A stretch of 64,000 bases of DNA from Perkinsus olseni (Eukaryota > Perkinsozoa > Perkinsida > Perkinsidae): NCBI GenBank assembly GCA_013115135.1, contig JABANP010000156.1, positions 40,119 to 104,118 on the forward strand, read 5' to 3'. Shown one piece after another: positions 21,362 through 32,627 of this stretch (positions are counted from its first letter, which is position 1; every line of letters begins with the position of its first letter). The position numbers and the translations under genes are program-made. The notes beneath the pieces are model-generated. The model ran no database searches and was not told where the DNA came from. It saw only the letters and a program-made list of their open reading frames with translations.

Positions 21362-22802
21362 ATGTCAGCAGTCCGCATCGTCTACATCCTATCCTTGTGT
21401 ACCATCGCTTCTACTTGGTCGAAGCGGCGTGTGGCCTTAACCTCTTCACCGACTACTACCATCTCCCCACCCACTACTCACACGGCCTTCTTACCGACTT
21501 CCCCTCCTGCTATAAAGCCCAGAACAGGTGTTCACCGTGGGTATGCAGAATTTTACAAGTTCGTCGAAGAAGCTTGGCGTCGTAAGGAGAAACCCTTCAC
21601 GAAATACGGTCGAGCTCAGGCAGAATATACGTGGACAGAGTACATTGACAATCACCTCAAGATGGGTATTAGGAACTTCGTGCTCGGCCACATTACTATC
21701 ACACAGAGCCGCATTGAATTCGGCGGCGGCGCAGGAATGCGTCGGGAATGGCAGGAGACGAGTGCGTTCAAGTATCTGAGGCGGAACGTGATAGCAAAAG
21801 GAGGTCGAATACTGGTCGATATCAAATTCACAGACCTCCTCCGGACCGTCCTTGACGAAACCGTGTTCATTGAGGAGGTTGCCGAGTTCGCGAAGGAATT
21901 TCCTGTTGATGGTTTTCGGATTCATGCAGAGGACAAATCTTCCGAAATACCAGCCTTGAAGGAAGATGTCTTTGGTTCCGTGAAGGCGCTGCTCAAGGCC
22001 ATTGGGAAGCTAGATATGATCTCAGCAATTTGGTAAGTCCATTTTTTCGAAGACCAGAAAAGAAGCAGCTGCTACTATTGTGATACTTCTCTGTGCTGCT
22101 TTCAGGTTAAAACCTCGCCACTGGGCTGAAATATTCAAGCATGAGCTAGGCGGGCTTCCCGATATCAATTTCCTATCTTTGGATATTCGAAATGATAATG
22201 ACATCGCCGTTTCCAACACCGATCTGTATGCCGAGGAGATTCTTCCAAACGCCACCAATGCCGGCATCATGCCGGCGGCATGGCCCCCGACAAGATCGTT
22301 CTCTCGGTGAGTGGTCTGCGACTCTAATAATCTCTCGTGCTGTTAGCTGTTGACATTCTTCTGTACTGCACGTAATGCTCGCAGCTTCCTCTCGTAGGTA
22401 CCCCTCGCCTCGCACGGCTCTATCCCTGGGTTAGGAAGCTACGGGTATTCTTCCGCTATACTCGACCACGGTGCAGAACCTGAGGGCGATGGTGTCGTTC
22501 CGGCCGACTCCGAGCAGAAGAACTTCTACTACTTCTTCTCTCAGAAGCGTGACATCGATGAGATCCACCTTGCGAGAGACCGCGGCCTTCACGGTATATC
22601 GGTGGTGAGTGATCGGAGGCGTAAATACACTGACCTGATGCCGTGGTCTCCACGTTCCCCCACGATCGGGTGCTCTCATGCAATGAGGCTCATTGTCCTC
22701 CGTCAGGGTTTGCCAGTTGAAAAGATTGCCCTCGGGCGTCGGGGTGGAACTAAGGTTGAGAAGTATCTTCGAGACGGATGGTGCGTCACGCATCTAGTCT
22801 AA
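21362..22802 (+). pseudogene. GH18-like copy B, frameshifted and with a replaced C-terminus
   Basis: Exon 1 is 21362-22032 and intact. Exon 2, 22106-22306, contains a 14-nt insertion near 22266-22279 that creates a second GCCGGC and shifts the frame relative to copies A, C and D. Exon 3, 22398-22802, is read in the family frame as far as WSPRSP. It then leaves the family sequence for an unrelated 49-residue tail (containing MRLIVLRQGLPVEKIALG) to a TAA at 22800. Unless splicing avoids the insertion, the protein ends early after the barrel's sixth strand. The foreign tail suggests recombination with another gene. The linker, signal peptide and DGFRIHAED motif are as in copy A. Confidence 0.75.
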
Positions 22803-25800
22803 TTCCGCGACTTGCACAGCAAGTTTCCAACGTAAAAGCAGCACCCGCGAACGGGTAAGCCGGGAGTTTGGGACTCCTCTGGTACGTCCGGCTTCGTTGC
22901 GTTTGTCTTCGCACGGACGCTCCCGCCTTGCCACAGAACTTCCGTGACGGAATCCGGTTCGACGGGACTTGGGTTGTGTACCCGCTGTGCGCAGCCAAAC
23001 GCAGCAACTGTTGGCGCAAGGCCACAGGAAGGGCATCGGCGTAGCTCCTTGTCGCCCTCACCGCCTGCAGGTCCGTCGTGGCCACCGCCCCGACTCCCAG
23101 TCCCCGTAGTTAGAGGTTTCACGAGAGCAGGAGCTACTGCTGTAAGTTCAAGTTTTATTTACTACGTTCCTATAAATCGTTTCTAGCAGCTTTACCGAGT
23201 AGCTGTCAGTGGAGGGCCTCTCCCTCTTCCACTCGGTTTAGGTCAGATTTTTCTTGTTTCCCTCTGCATTGAGTTTTCATATTATACAGTGCGGACGAAT
23301 CAGTTGAGGCGATGAAAAGAGGGAGTTTCCCGAATACTTGACTCTCATAATTGGAGTGTAAGATGTCGACAATCATGACCATCGTGGACCATCTAGACGA
23401 GCACGGGACCTATCATGGCATGATTGGATCCGTATCCCGTCTGTCGGGACCTGACTCGAGACCCCACTCCTTCGTGACGAAGGCTTCGTCTCTAGATGAT
23501 ATCGTGGACCAGGCAGTTGCAAGTTACCGTAACTTGCCCTCTGAACTCAACCTGCCATTCGCTGGCTGCGAATGGCAGGTTGTGACGCGGAGTCAGTTGC
23601 AAGTCAACTGCAACGCAAGGTCCTCACGCAGAGTGGCTGAAGGCTGAGGAAGAATCATTCTTCCCTTCCCTAATAGTTGCCGTTTTAGTTCCCGAGAATA
23701 ATGACCGGCGAGGATGGGGACGATTGGACCCCATTTGAGGAACTATCGTAGAAAACGCCTTCTGCCCCCGCCAACCAAAGGTCGAAGCCCGGGAAATGCT
23801 GAGAAACACTTTTGGTAACCCTCTTGGCCACTAGGACGGAGAGAATTAGCGAGCTCACCTTGCACCATGTAATTTTCCACGAATCAACCGTCGGGGCCCC
23901 CGACTCGGGGCGAACGCTCTCCGAAGAGCGCAAGTACTGGCGTCCCTATCATGGCCAGTGGTCGAAGTCGAGACCCGAGAACTCGAGGTTCTCGTTCTCG
24001 TCTCGATCTCGAAGAGTTCCGAGACGGATCGAAGAGACGAGATCGAGAAAATTTCTGAAGACTCGAGAACGAGACGAGATTTGGCAGAATTCTCGAAAAT
24101 CTCGTATCTGCCTGCATACTGTGGGCTGAATGTGAAATGTCAGTCATGGATATCGAGGTACTGTAACATTCGGGATGGAGTTTCGTCGCTGGAACTCATG
24201 AACAGGCCCAAACCCGGAAGTTTCGTCTGTGAACGCAGCTTGATATACAACGATCTTTTTGGACTTCGGTGCCGAGTAATTCTCAACGAAATGCAAGCTA
24301 GGTTGCATGGATAGCACACCGACTTCGAGAATCGAGAACGAGATCGAGATCGCCGCCAGACTCTCCGAGACACAACGATCGAGACTGAACAACGCAAGCT
24401 CTACGTCGAGACGAGACCGAGATGTCTCGAACAGGGGTTTTCCGACCTCTGATCATGACACTCCGTCATCTAGCCTTTTATGATAATCGACACAACTGGT
24501 TGGACCGGTGAGGCACGTGTTCATCGGAGCGAAGTCATTTCATATAAGCACGATAGCAACAAAGGCGTCAGGATTCCTGACTCAGGAATCGCTCCGAAGT
24601 ACAAGTTCAATGAACTTGGTTCATCAATATATCGTACATAATTTCTATAATTCCCGAAATGGCAGACACTATTCCCGGAAATAATTCTTTCCTTCGGAAG
24701 AAATTCTTCCCTTCCTCGGGAATATTCCCGGGAACTATTGAAATAATTCCCCACCTTCAGCCACCCTGTCCCCACGACATCAGTCCTGTGTACCGTATAC
24801 CGATGAACATGCACAGAGCGCATCCCATATTGCGCGCCACGAAATTGAGGTTGGATATTTTCAAGTTGGATTTTAATCTTTAATTTGAGGTTCGAGTTTT
24901 TTATATATCTCCTCAGGATCCTGTCACACTGATTCGAACTTGTGTTTTTTAAATTTTTCGGAAACTAAGTTGTATTTTTTTAATTCGACCTTGAAAGTTC
25001 CATTTTAAAATGAAGTTTTTTAAAATGAAGTCTGCTCATTTTAAATTTCGAAAAGAGTATTTGAATTGAGGTCCCATCCTTTCAACTTGAGGTGAATATG
25101 GTGTAGACATAGAGATGACGAACAGCGGCTGTTCAACAGCCGGGCTATTACAGCCCTTACGACAAGCAAGAGTGCCCGAAGGGAGTCGTAGATCCCGCTA
25201 TAGACAGTGTGCCCGAACCGTTCGGGCCGAACGCGAGGCTTGACAAATTTTCTGCCAACATTCTGCGGGTAAGTTCCCATTGGGAATCACAATAGGAAAA
25301 GTACTCCCGAAACCACGGAGAGTTCCCGAGGTATCTTCCGCGGAAATCTTCCCGAAATTTCCGAAAGTTGCGAAAACGGTATATGTGAAGTTTCGGATGC
25401 TCCACGACGTTCTAGGCTCTCGCGAACACCGATAGGCCTCATAACGCATTTAGGAATCTGCAGTACCGAATCCAGGAGCGGAGGCTTGGTACGAAGCCTG
25501 AGACTCTGGGCATTCAGAAGTCTTGCGAGAAAGAACCCTGCAATCTTTGTGAATTTGTGAACACTCTGGTCCAAGCGGAAAGGCTCTTCATGGGATGCAA
25601 TTTTCTAGAGATGCAGCATGTCCTTAGATCGCGGTTATGGATTGCGGAGAGTCCACCCGTGCTGCACGGGCCGTGCACCCCCGGCTCAGCCGGACCTGGT
25701 CCGGCGGACTAGCTGTCTGAAGCAGACCATTCGCGAGAGCTTAGCTATCATAGCTAGGTTCCTCCCCCTTTGCATGTCTTTACGTGACATGTAAAGTGGA

Positions 25801-27761
25801 GGGAACCTATGCCACGCTCCTGGGAGCTGTGCATGATGATGAGGCAAATCTCCTCCCGAAAATTTGGGTCCCGGAAAAATTAGGAAAATTTCTCGGAAAA
25901 TCTCCGAGGAAACCCATAGACGCTGAGGTTGGGAGAGGCATACGCGAAACCAGAACCCGCGAGAGGTGACACCAGGTGTCCGACACCTCCTCGAGACCGG
26001 ATTCGCGAATGCAGACCCGGGAGTAGCTAGGGTAAGGAGATTACGTCAAGACCATCAAACTCCAAAACCCCGAGCCACTCCGGGTCCCCCAACGTCAAGG
26101 GAATGGGAGGGATGGGAAAGAGCTATAACACTTCTTTGCACATTCACCAACGCCTCCATATATTACGCCACGACTAGCTCACTAGCCAGTCATCGGGTGC
26201 CACAGCCCGCACAAACTTTCGCGCTCGCCCGGGCCGCCCACACAAGGGTGATCCTAATCACATCAAACCACAGCTAGAGGTTTCCCCCACAAGAAATCGT
26301 TCTGCATTTCTCTACGATAGAAAGCTTTCGTGGAAGACCCACGAAAAGAAGATTCCTCCGAGACTCGCATTAAGTCTCTGCGAGGGACCTGCCAGGGACC
26401 TGGCTTCATGGCCGAACCCGAACTCCGAGTCCGACTGTATGGTTACGTACAGCTGGAACCTGCAGTCCCGCGGAGTTGAGGACTCTGATGAGAGCTCTTG
26501 ATAAGAGCTCAGCTGTAATAATATTACAGTAGCTGCTACTGAGTAGCACGAATGAGAAGCATGGCTTGGTGGGATTCGACAAGCTAGAGTAGCTCGTTTT
26601 GCATCATATTTCATCAAATTCATCGTACGTAATAAGTACTTCTCTCTATGATTATTTCTAAACCTTCTTTTTTCAAATAATCCAGCGGAATCGGCGGAAC
26701 CGTCTCCGTTCTAGGCTAGAACTTCTAGCCGTTATGGGCAAGGTAGGCTGGGGAGCGTTCCGGGACGTAAGGGGTTTCAAGACACCCGTTGGTTGTCTCT
26801 GTCGTGGTTGTCTTCGAATTCTCGCCAACATCATGTTCGCGGACGGATGATGATATGCTGAGAAGAGATGAAGCTTTATCATTACTTGATGGAGTGACGA
26901 GTCGATTGAAGGAGCACGCCAACAACGGATAGAAGGCTCGGCCGGATGGATCAGTAGACGCTGAAGCGGGTCGTGAAGGAGCTGTTGGTGTCGGCTTGGA
27001 AACATTAATTATTCGGCGTTATTCATGCTATAAATTCCTTTTGATGGAGTCTATGTGGGAAGGTCGAGCTCCTGGAGGAATTGTAACTTATCACATACTG
27101 AAGAGATTTGATCAGTTGGACCTGTTATTTAAACCTGTACCCCTCTCCCCACTCAATTTCGTCAAATGGTTTACGGACTGTCACGGTCCGACCGTGAGAA
27201 AAGGACACCAATAATCCCAGATATCCACTATGTAACGCGATTGCGGGCACAACTGTCGATGCCATCCTCTACTGAGAACTTCATATGCTGTAATCTCGCT
27301 TGGCTAGCGCTTGGTCTGTCGGAGGAGACAGCACTCGAGTACTCGAAACACGTTCGCCACGTATGTGTCACGCACGGCACGTGCACGGCCATACCGGTTC
27401 CATCTGTTGGACTAACAGTGTTGATGAACTTTTACACCCGTCGAGTTAAGGATGCAGATGGAAGACTCTTGCCAGAGTTGGCCCTCGCTTCCGGTGCGAA
27501 CCACACTGTATGGGATTCCTCCTTCGCTGGAGTGACATATACAGTCCTACCTATACGATCGGCGGATCGCCGCACGCATGTCATTGATGTACGCACGTCT
27601 TTGATGAACAGACCTTCAAATGATCCCTGAGGCTGAGGTGTTCGCGGCTGATAAGCTCTACTATTCATTATCGTGCTTCATCTGACAGATAATAATCTGA
27701 ATGAGTAATACGATCGCCAGTAATCTGGTTGCAATTAACAGCTCTTCATTCATTCTGGCAA
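22803..27761. other. Long intergenic region between GH18-like copies B and C
   Basis: 22.8-23.1 kb is GC-rich with a 107-codon minus frame lacking domains. 23.18-23.65 kb is the post-GH18 repeat block. 23.95-24.42 kb is built of GAGACGAGAAC / CTCGTTCTCGT-type simple sequence. 24.6-25.4 kb is rich in TTCCCGGGAA-like motifs. 25.1-26.6 kb has many one-base-centred palindromes. 27.3-27.76 kb resembles the 5' flank of the other GH18-like genes. No coding gene is supported. Confidence 0.5.
23930..24420. repeat. GAGACGAGA / TCTCGTCTC simple-sequence region
   Basis: Purine-strand GAGAACGAGACGAGAT and pyrimidine-strand TTCTCGTTCTCGTCTCGATC segments alternate, so the region is rich in imperfect inverted repeats. 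No frame of interest. Confidence 0.55.
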
Positions 27762-29142
27762 ATGTCAGCAGTCCGCATCGTCTACATCCTATCCTTGTGT
27801 ACCTTCGCTTCTACTTGGTCGAAGTCCAGTGCGATCTCACCGACTTCCCCTACAATCTCCTCACCGATTACTACATTCTCCTCACCGATTACTACATTCT
27901 CCTCACCGATTACTACATTCTCCTCACTGGCTACTCAAACGACCCTCCTGCCGACTCCTCTATCTACTACAACGTTCAGAACTGGTGCCAATCGTGGGCA
28001 CTTGGAATTTTATAAGGTCGTCGAATGGGCTTGGCGTCGTCAAGAGAGACCTTTCACCAAATATGAACGAACCGCTCCGGAGTACCCCTGGAAAACGTAC
28101 TTTGACAACCACCTTAAGATGGGTATCAGGAACTTCGTGCTCGGCTACATCGATCTAGCGAGGAGTCGAATTCAACTCGGCGGCGGCATATATACGCGCA
28201 GGGAATGGCGGAAGGCGAGCGCGTTCAAGTATCTAAAGCGTAACGTGGTAGCCAAAGGAGGTCGGATACTGGTCGATATCAACTACAAGGCCTCCTACGA
28301 AACCGCCTTCAATGAGACCGCGTTCACTGAAGCGGTTGCTGAGTTTGTGAGGGAATTTCCCGTTGATGGCTTTCGGATTCATGCTGAGGACGCCCAGACA
28401 CCGTGGACGAAACCAATTAAATTTGGCTCGGTGAAGGCGCTGCTCAAGGCCATTAGGAAGCTAGACATGATTTCAGCGATCTGGTAAGTCTCGTTTCAAA
28501 GACGGCGATGAGAACAGCTGCTACTTGTATGATGCTTCTCTGTGTTGCTTCCAGGATCAAACCTTCCAACTGGGATGACATATTCAGGCGTGAGCTAGGC
28601 GGGCTTGCCGATATCAATTTCCTATCTTTGGATATTCGAAATGACACTGACATACCCGTCTTCAACACCGATCTGTATGCCGAGGAGATTCTCGAGAACG
28701 CCACCAATGCCGGCATGGCCCCCGACAAGATTGTTCTCTCGGTGAGTGGTCTGCGACTCTCATAATCTCTCGTGCCGTAAATTTGTGGCGAACCGAACTT
28801 GACCTTCGTCTCCATTGCGCATGACCCGGCTTCCTGTCTTAGGTACCTCTCGCCGCCCACGGCTCTATCCCTCGGTTGGGAAGCTATGGGTATTCTTCTG
28901 CTGTACTCGACTATCGTGCAGACCCCGAGGGCGATGGTGTCGCTCGGGTATTCTCGATATTCCCGGAGGAGAAGAACTTCTACTACTTCTTCTCTCAGAA
29001 GCGTGGCATCGATAAGATCCACCTGGCGGGAGACCGCGGCCTTCACGGTATATCGGTGGAGGGTGACCGGAGGCGTAAATACACTGATCTGACACCGTGG
29101 TTCCCGCGTTCCCTCACTCACGCTTTGGCCACCAACGTCTAA
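27762..29142 (+). CDS. Secreted GH18/chitinase-like protein, copy C (3 exons)
   Basis: Exons 27762-28483, 28555-28741 and 28843-29142 encode 402 residues and the frame is open throughout. The signal peptide resembles that of the other copies. The linker is longer because of a 21-bp DNA repeat (CTCACCGATTACTACATTCTC type), giving repeated SSPITTF. The barrel segments are MGIRNFVLGYI, GGRILVDINY, FPVDGFRIHAED, INFLSLDIRND, NAGMAPDKIVLS and GLHGISVEG. As in copy A, the catalytic motif keeps only the last acidic residue. The start codon is fixed by the conserved CTGGCAAATGTC context. Together with copy A it is one of two copies that look translatable in full. Confidence 0.77.
27835..27935 (+). 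repeat. 21-bp coding minisatellite in the linker of copy C
   Basis: Three consecutive near-perfect units of CTCACCGATTACTACATTCTC encode SSPITTF. Related but differently sized arrays are in copy A (about 15344-15385) and copy D (about 38855-38980), so linker length varies between paralogs. Confidence 0.8.
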
Positions 29143-32038
29143 CGTAGTCTGCTTGACCAATGCCGACTGTGTATTTTGCTGGCTTCTTCCCATTGGCAAG
29201 TTGCCAACGGCGGCCGTGGATTCCCTTCATAATGAAGGTAGTTCAGAGAGTTATTCTCGAAAGAGCAGTTCGTAAATCTTTTTCAAGGCAGAAGCTAATA
29301 AGTGCAGGTTTGATTGGCCACGTTTTAATAACTCATCACTAGCAGCTTTCCCGGGTAGCTGTCAGTAGAGGCTTCTTCGACCCGAAGACTTCGAGATAGC
29401 CTATCTCTCTTCCACTCGGTTTAGGTCGGATTTTTCTGATTTCCCCAGCTTTCCCACGTAGCTGTCAGTGAAAGTTTTCTCGGGAGAGTCTCTCCCTCTT
29501 CCACTCAGTTTAGGTTGGATTTTTCTGGTTTTCCTTGGTATTGCGTTTTCATATTGCAGTGTCGATGAATCAGTTGACGTCATGAAAGAAGGTGTTTCCC
29601 GAACATTTGGCTGTAATAATTCGAGTCTAACTTCAGGCATCGTGAATCATGACCATTATGGAGGCCAGGTCATGGACTATCTAGGCGAACGCGAAATCTA
29701 TCATGGCATGATTGGATCCATAGCCCGTCTTTCGGAACCCGACATGAGACCCCCTTTCGTCTCTAAATGATATTCTGGACCTGGTAACCTGTCCTCTGAA
29801 CTCAGCCTGCCATTCTCTGGTATTCGGCGACTCACAGCACAGGTCATGTAGCAACTACACTGTAGCTCGATGGTAGATGCAGTGTGTACCACACACTGTG
29901 TAGATTGTGGTCGCCTCACAATCTGCGGACAAGTTCGAACAGCCTTGCGCTAGAGTCTAGCGCTGTTTGACACAGTGCGAATCACACTTGTGTCGGACCG
30001 TCCGACTCGGATGATATAGCGCTGTAGTGTCTGCAGACAGGCTGGATTTGGCTGAGTTGCCGGCAGCGACTTACTGCGGGGCTCATTGTTAACGGAGCTG
30101 CTGCTCTGCTATTTCAACCTTCCGTGCAACGGCCAGGCCGTTGGACTGGATTCCAATCACATTCCAATGACAAGTTGGAGGCCGTTACGGCCTCCAACTT
30201 GGATTGGAATCCAGTCATTGGATTATCCAATTTGGATAGTAGTATTGATGATATTATGGTCATTTATCATAGACTGTGATTCATTGTTATTAGTATGAAT
30301 GTCATTGATTCAATGGTAATTTATCATAGTACAGGGCAGCTATGAAATTGATTCGGCATACCCATCGAGAAAATCTTCGTCGGACCTTGGTTGATTGAGC
30401 TTGGGATTCATCGAATCAGGGTCCTTGCAGAAATATTGATTTAGTTCTCTCACCATCCCTAGCATTTCCCCGAAACTTCAAGGACTGTCGGCCCGACGAA
30501 GTCTGGAGAGAATCAATTTGATTCTCTCTCTCGCTGATTCAACCAACACTGAGTGTTGGTAGGAGGATAGGAGTGTTGAACACTCCTATGGAACCCATAG
30601 TAAGGATCTCCCAGCCCACCCGGGGGGCCGACGGCTGAGCCGTCACAGCTCTACTGTAAACCGGCTCCTCTAGAGCCTCTACATCAACATACGTACTCGT
30701 CACCGCTATCGATGTTCGCGGCCAAGTCTACCCGCTAGTCCACCGGCGGTAGACTCTGACTGGTCTGACTCCCCTTCCGGTATTCCGAAGGGAATACAAG
30801 AGGTAGAGACAAGACAACGTCTTGAAGACATATAGGTTAGTAAGCTAAGATTATTATAAGGTAACGCTTATTGCTACATGAGCTTCTTGTTTGGTGGCGA
30901 GACTGAATCAGTCTGACTGATCAACTTGATCAGTCTCGCCACCAAACAAAAAGCGACTTGAAGTCGATGTATCACTCACGCAGAACCGTTAACTCTTGCA
31001 GCGGGCCCTCCGGATCTGCTGCGTTCTCTCGCTCTCTACTTTTGCGGCGCAGAGTAGTGAGATTGGAGCCCCGCACTGATTGACAAACACTCGGAGGGTC
31101 CACTCCAGAAAAGAGAGAAAGCAAGAATCTTGCTGCAAGATAGGAAGTGAAGACTTCTGCCTCTCCGCTCACCCCGCGACTATACCCTGTGTGACACAGG
31201 CGGTGTCAGGACTGGATATCCTCAGGACTCCAGTGGTACTCTAACGTGGCCGTGAGTCTATCGAATGCGCATTCTCAAATTCAGAATCTGAATGCGACGT
31301 TCCTCAGCTGAGTGTGAATGTGTTCAATAGATCGTAGCTGAACGGACCATGGAATAGCGAAACCGATATGACAGACGGAATTAAGAATCGAAAAATCCCA
31401 ATTCTGAGTCCCTTCTGAGCCCGCGCAGGGTTCGTGCGGAGACCGCGCAGGGTTCGTGCGGAGACGGCCTACAAGCGCACAGAACACGTACGTGCACAGC
31501 GACTGTGCCACAGCCGTCACGCTAGCCCACAGCGGTTCCTTCCAGCAGTACTGGATGGGCAGGGTTCGCTCTCGCTTCCAGTGTGGCCCTCACTACGTGG
31601 GATTCCTCCTGCGCTGGGGTATTCATAGCCCGACCTTGCATTGAAGGTTGCATTCGCGACCAGCATTGCTGCCCATAGTATGCACCGTGCGTAACGAACT
31701 TCATTGTTGCACGCATTTCAATGCCGCCCTCACGTCACCGATGAACGCATTTTCACCTTATCTGTTGTTCGAAGCTTCATCATTCAGTAACGAGCTTTTT
31801 CATCGATGGATAGCGGCGAATGCACTTCCGAGGCTTTCTCCATTGGTGCAGCCCCAAGGAACTCCCATCCTGTAACAGGGTCCCTGTAGATGGTAAGCTA
31901 TACTATAGCTAGTCTTTAGCTACATATACTGTAAGGCGTATGCCGATGATAGATAGTGTAGTATTTTAGACGATTGCTAATCGTCGATAAGTACTCAGGT
32001 AGTCGGTAATTGATTAGACGATCGACAACAATAGCTCT
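29143..32038. other. Noncoding flank of copy C and 5' flank of copy D
   Basis: 29.34-29.83 kb is the post-GH18 block, 29.86-29.95 the SINE-like sequence, and 30.24-31.1 kb matches unit A. 31.3-31.9 kb resembles the leaders of the GH18-like genes. Palindromic insertions relative to unit A lie at 30128-30201 and 30542-30589. No gene is seen. Confidence 0.55.
30882..30954. repeat. Conserved hairpin, 25-bp arms (unit C)
   Basis: Sister of 19027-19099. The GGTGGCG/CGCCACC part pairs perfectly here, but a C-A mismatch occurs near the base (GCTTCTTG against CAAAAAGC). The loop has grown more self-complementary (CAGTCTGACTG). Confidence 0.65.
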
Positions 32039-32228
32039 TGTTGGGTATGACGATGCGAGTATATGACCATTGCTACTATTGTTGTGTATCCTTATCGTTG
32101 CATTATCGCTCGCCAAGATACTCGCATGTATATCTGAAACCGCCGGCCCCGTAGGCCGAGACGGTCGTTCTAATTAAGCCCCATTCATCTAGTCGGGGGA
32201 GGTTGCGTTGTCAACTACGGATCTAACA
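32039..32228 (+). repeat. 5' LTR of retrotransposon
   Basis: 190 bp from TGTTGGGTATGACGATGC to GGATCTAACA. It contains an internal near-palindrome GCGAGTATATG / CATGTATATCTG and GC-rich CCGCCGGCCCCGTAGG. The TG...CA ends are intact. Confidence 0.95.
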
Positions 32229-32572
32229 TGGTGACAGCTGACGAAATCGAGAACGCGCCCAATAGGGAGACTCTGACCAAGCTACGAGGAACTCTTCGGT
32301 CGTCACGGACACGGAAGATGAAGGACCTCTTAGCGCTGCGGAACCGTACCCGCAACTTCGACGTCAACGCCGACGATTTTGATGAGAAGGAGCTGGCCAG
32401 ACTGTATGCTGATGAGGAAGAGTTCGAGGGTGTTATCGAAGGCCTCACTCGACTGATCGACCGAGCTTCGGCCCGGATATCGAGTTTCATGGACGAGAGC
32501 TTCGACCGGTTGCATATCAAAACCGAACACTTGGCGCGCGCGAAATTCACTTCGCGCTTCCTACAACGATGA
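32228..32572 (+). CDS. Retrotransposon gag, N-terminal frame
   Basis: 114 codons. The ATG is formed by the terminal A of the 5' LTR and the following TG, so the coding sequence begins at the LTR boundary where the primer-binding site is expected. The product is charged and helical (KMKDLLALRNRTRNFD; EFEGVIEGLTRLIDRA). It is followed 56 nt later by the main gag frame in another phase. It may be a separate small protein or the N-terminus of gag before an indel. Confidence 0.6.
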   Translation: MVTADEIENAPNRETLTKLRGTLRSSRTRKMKDLLALRNRTRNFDVNADDFDEKELARLYADEEEFEGVIEGLTRLIDRASARISSFMDESFDRLHIKTEHLARAKFTSRFLQR

Positions 32573-32627
32573 AACGGTCGATGAAACGGCTGATCGATAC
32601 ACCATTGGATTCCTCTCTGAGAAATAC

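Larger units (their letters stand above)
14085..31250 (+). repeat. Large tandem duplication units carrying the GH18-like genes
   Basis: Sequence from HAD exon 7 through the GH18-like gene and its downstream flank recurs with a period near 6.1 kb: 14.09-20.18 kb is repeated from 20.18 kb, including the HAD 3' end. A third related unit covers about 27.3-31.3 kb and a fourth about 31.3-40.8 kb. Shared noncoding landmarks are the leader with ACAGCACTCGAGT, the 88-bp repeats, the MIGS-SRLSGPD-coding relic and the 25-bp-arm hairpin. Units have since acquired separate insertions, which lets mutations be polarised. Confidence 0.8.

Noticed and set aside
30972..31172. Minus-strand ORFs around 31.0 kb
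   Set aside because: Shared with unit A as noncoding flank. Frames are not preserved between the two.
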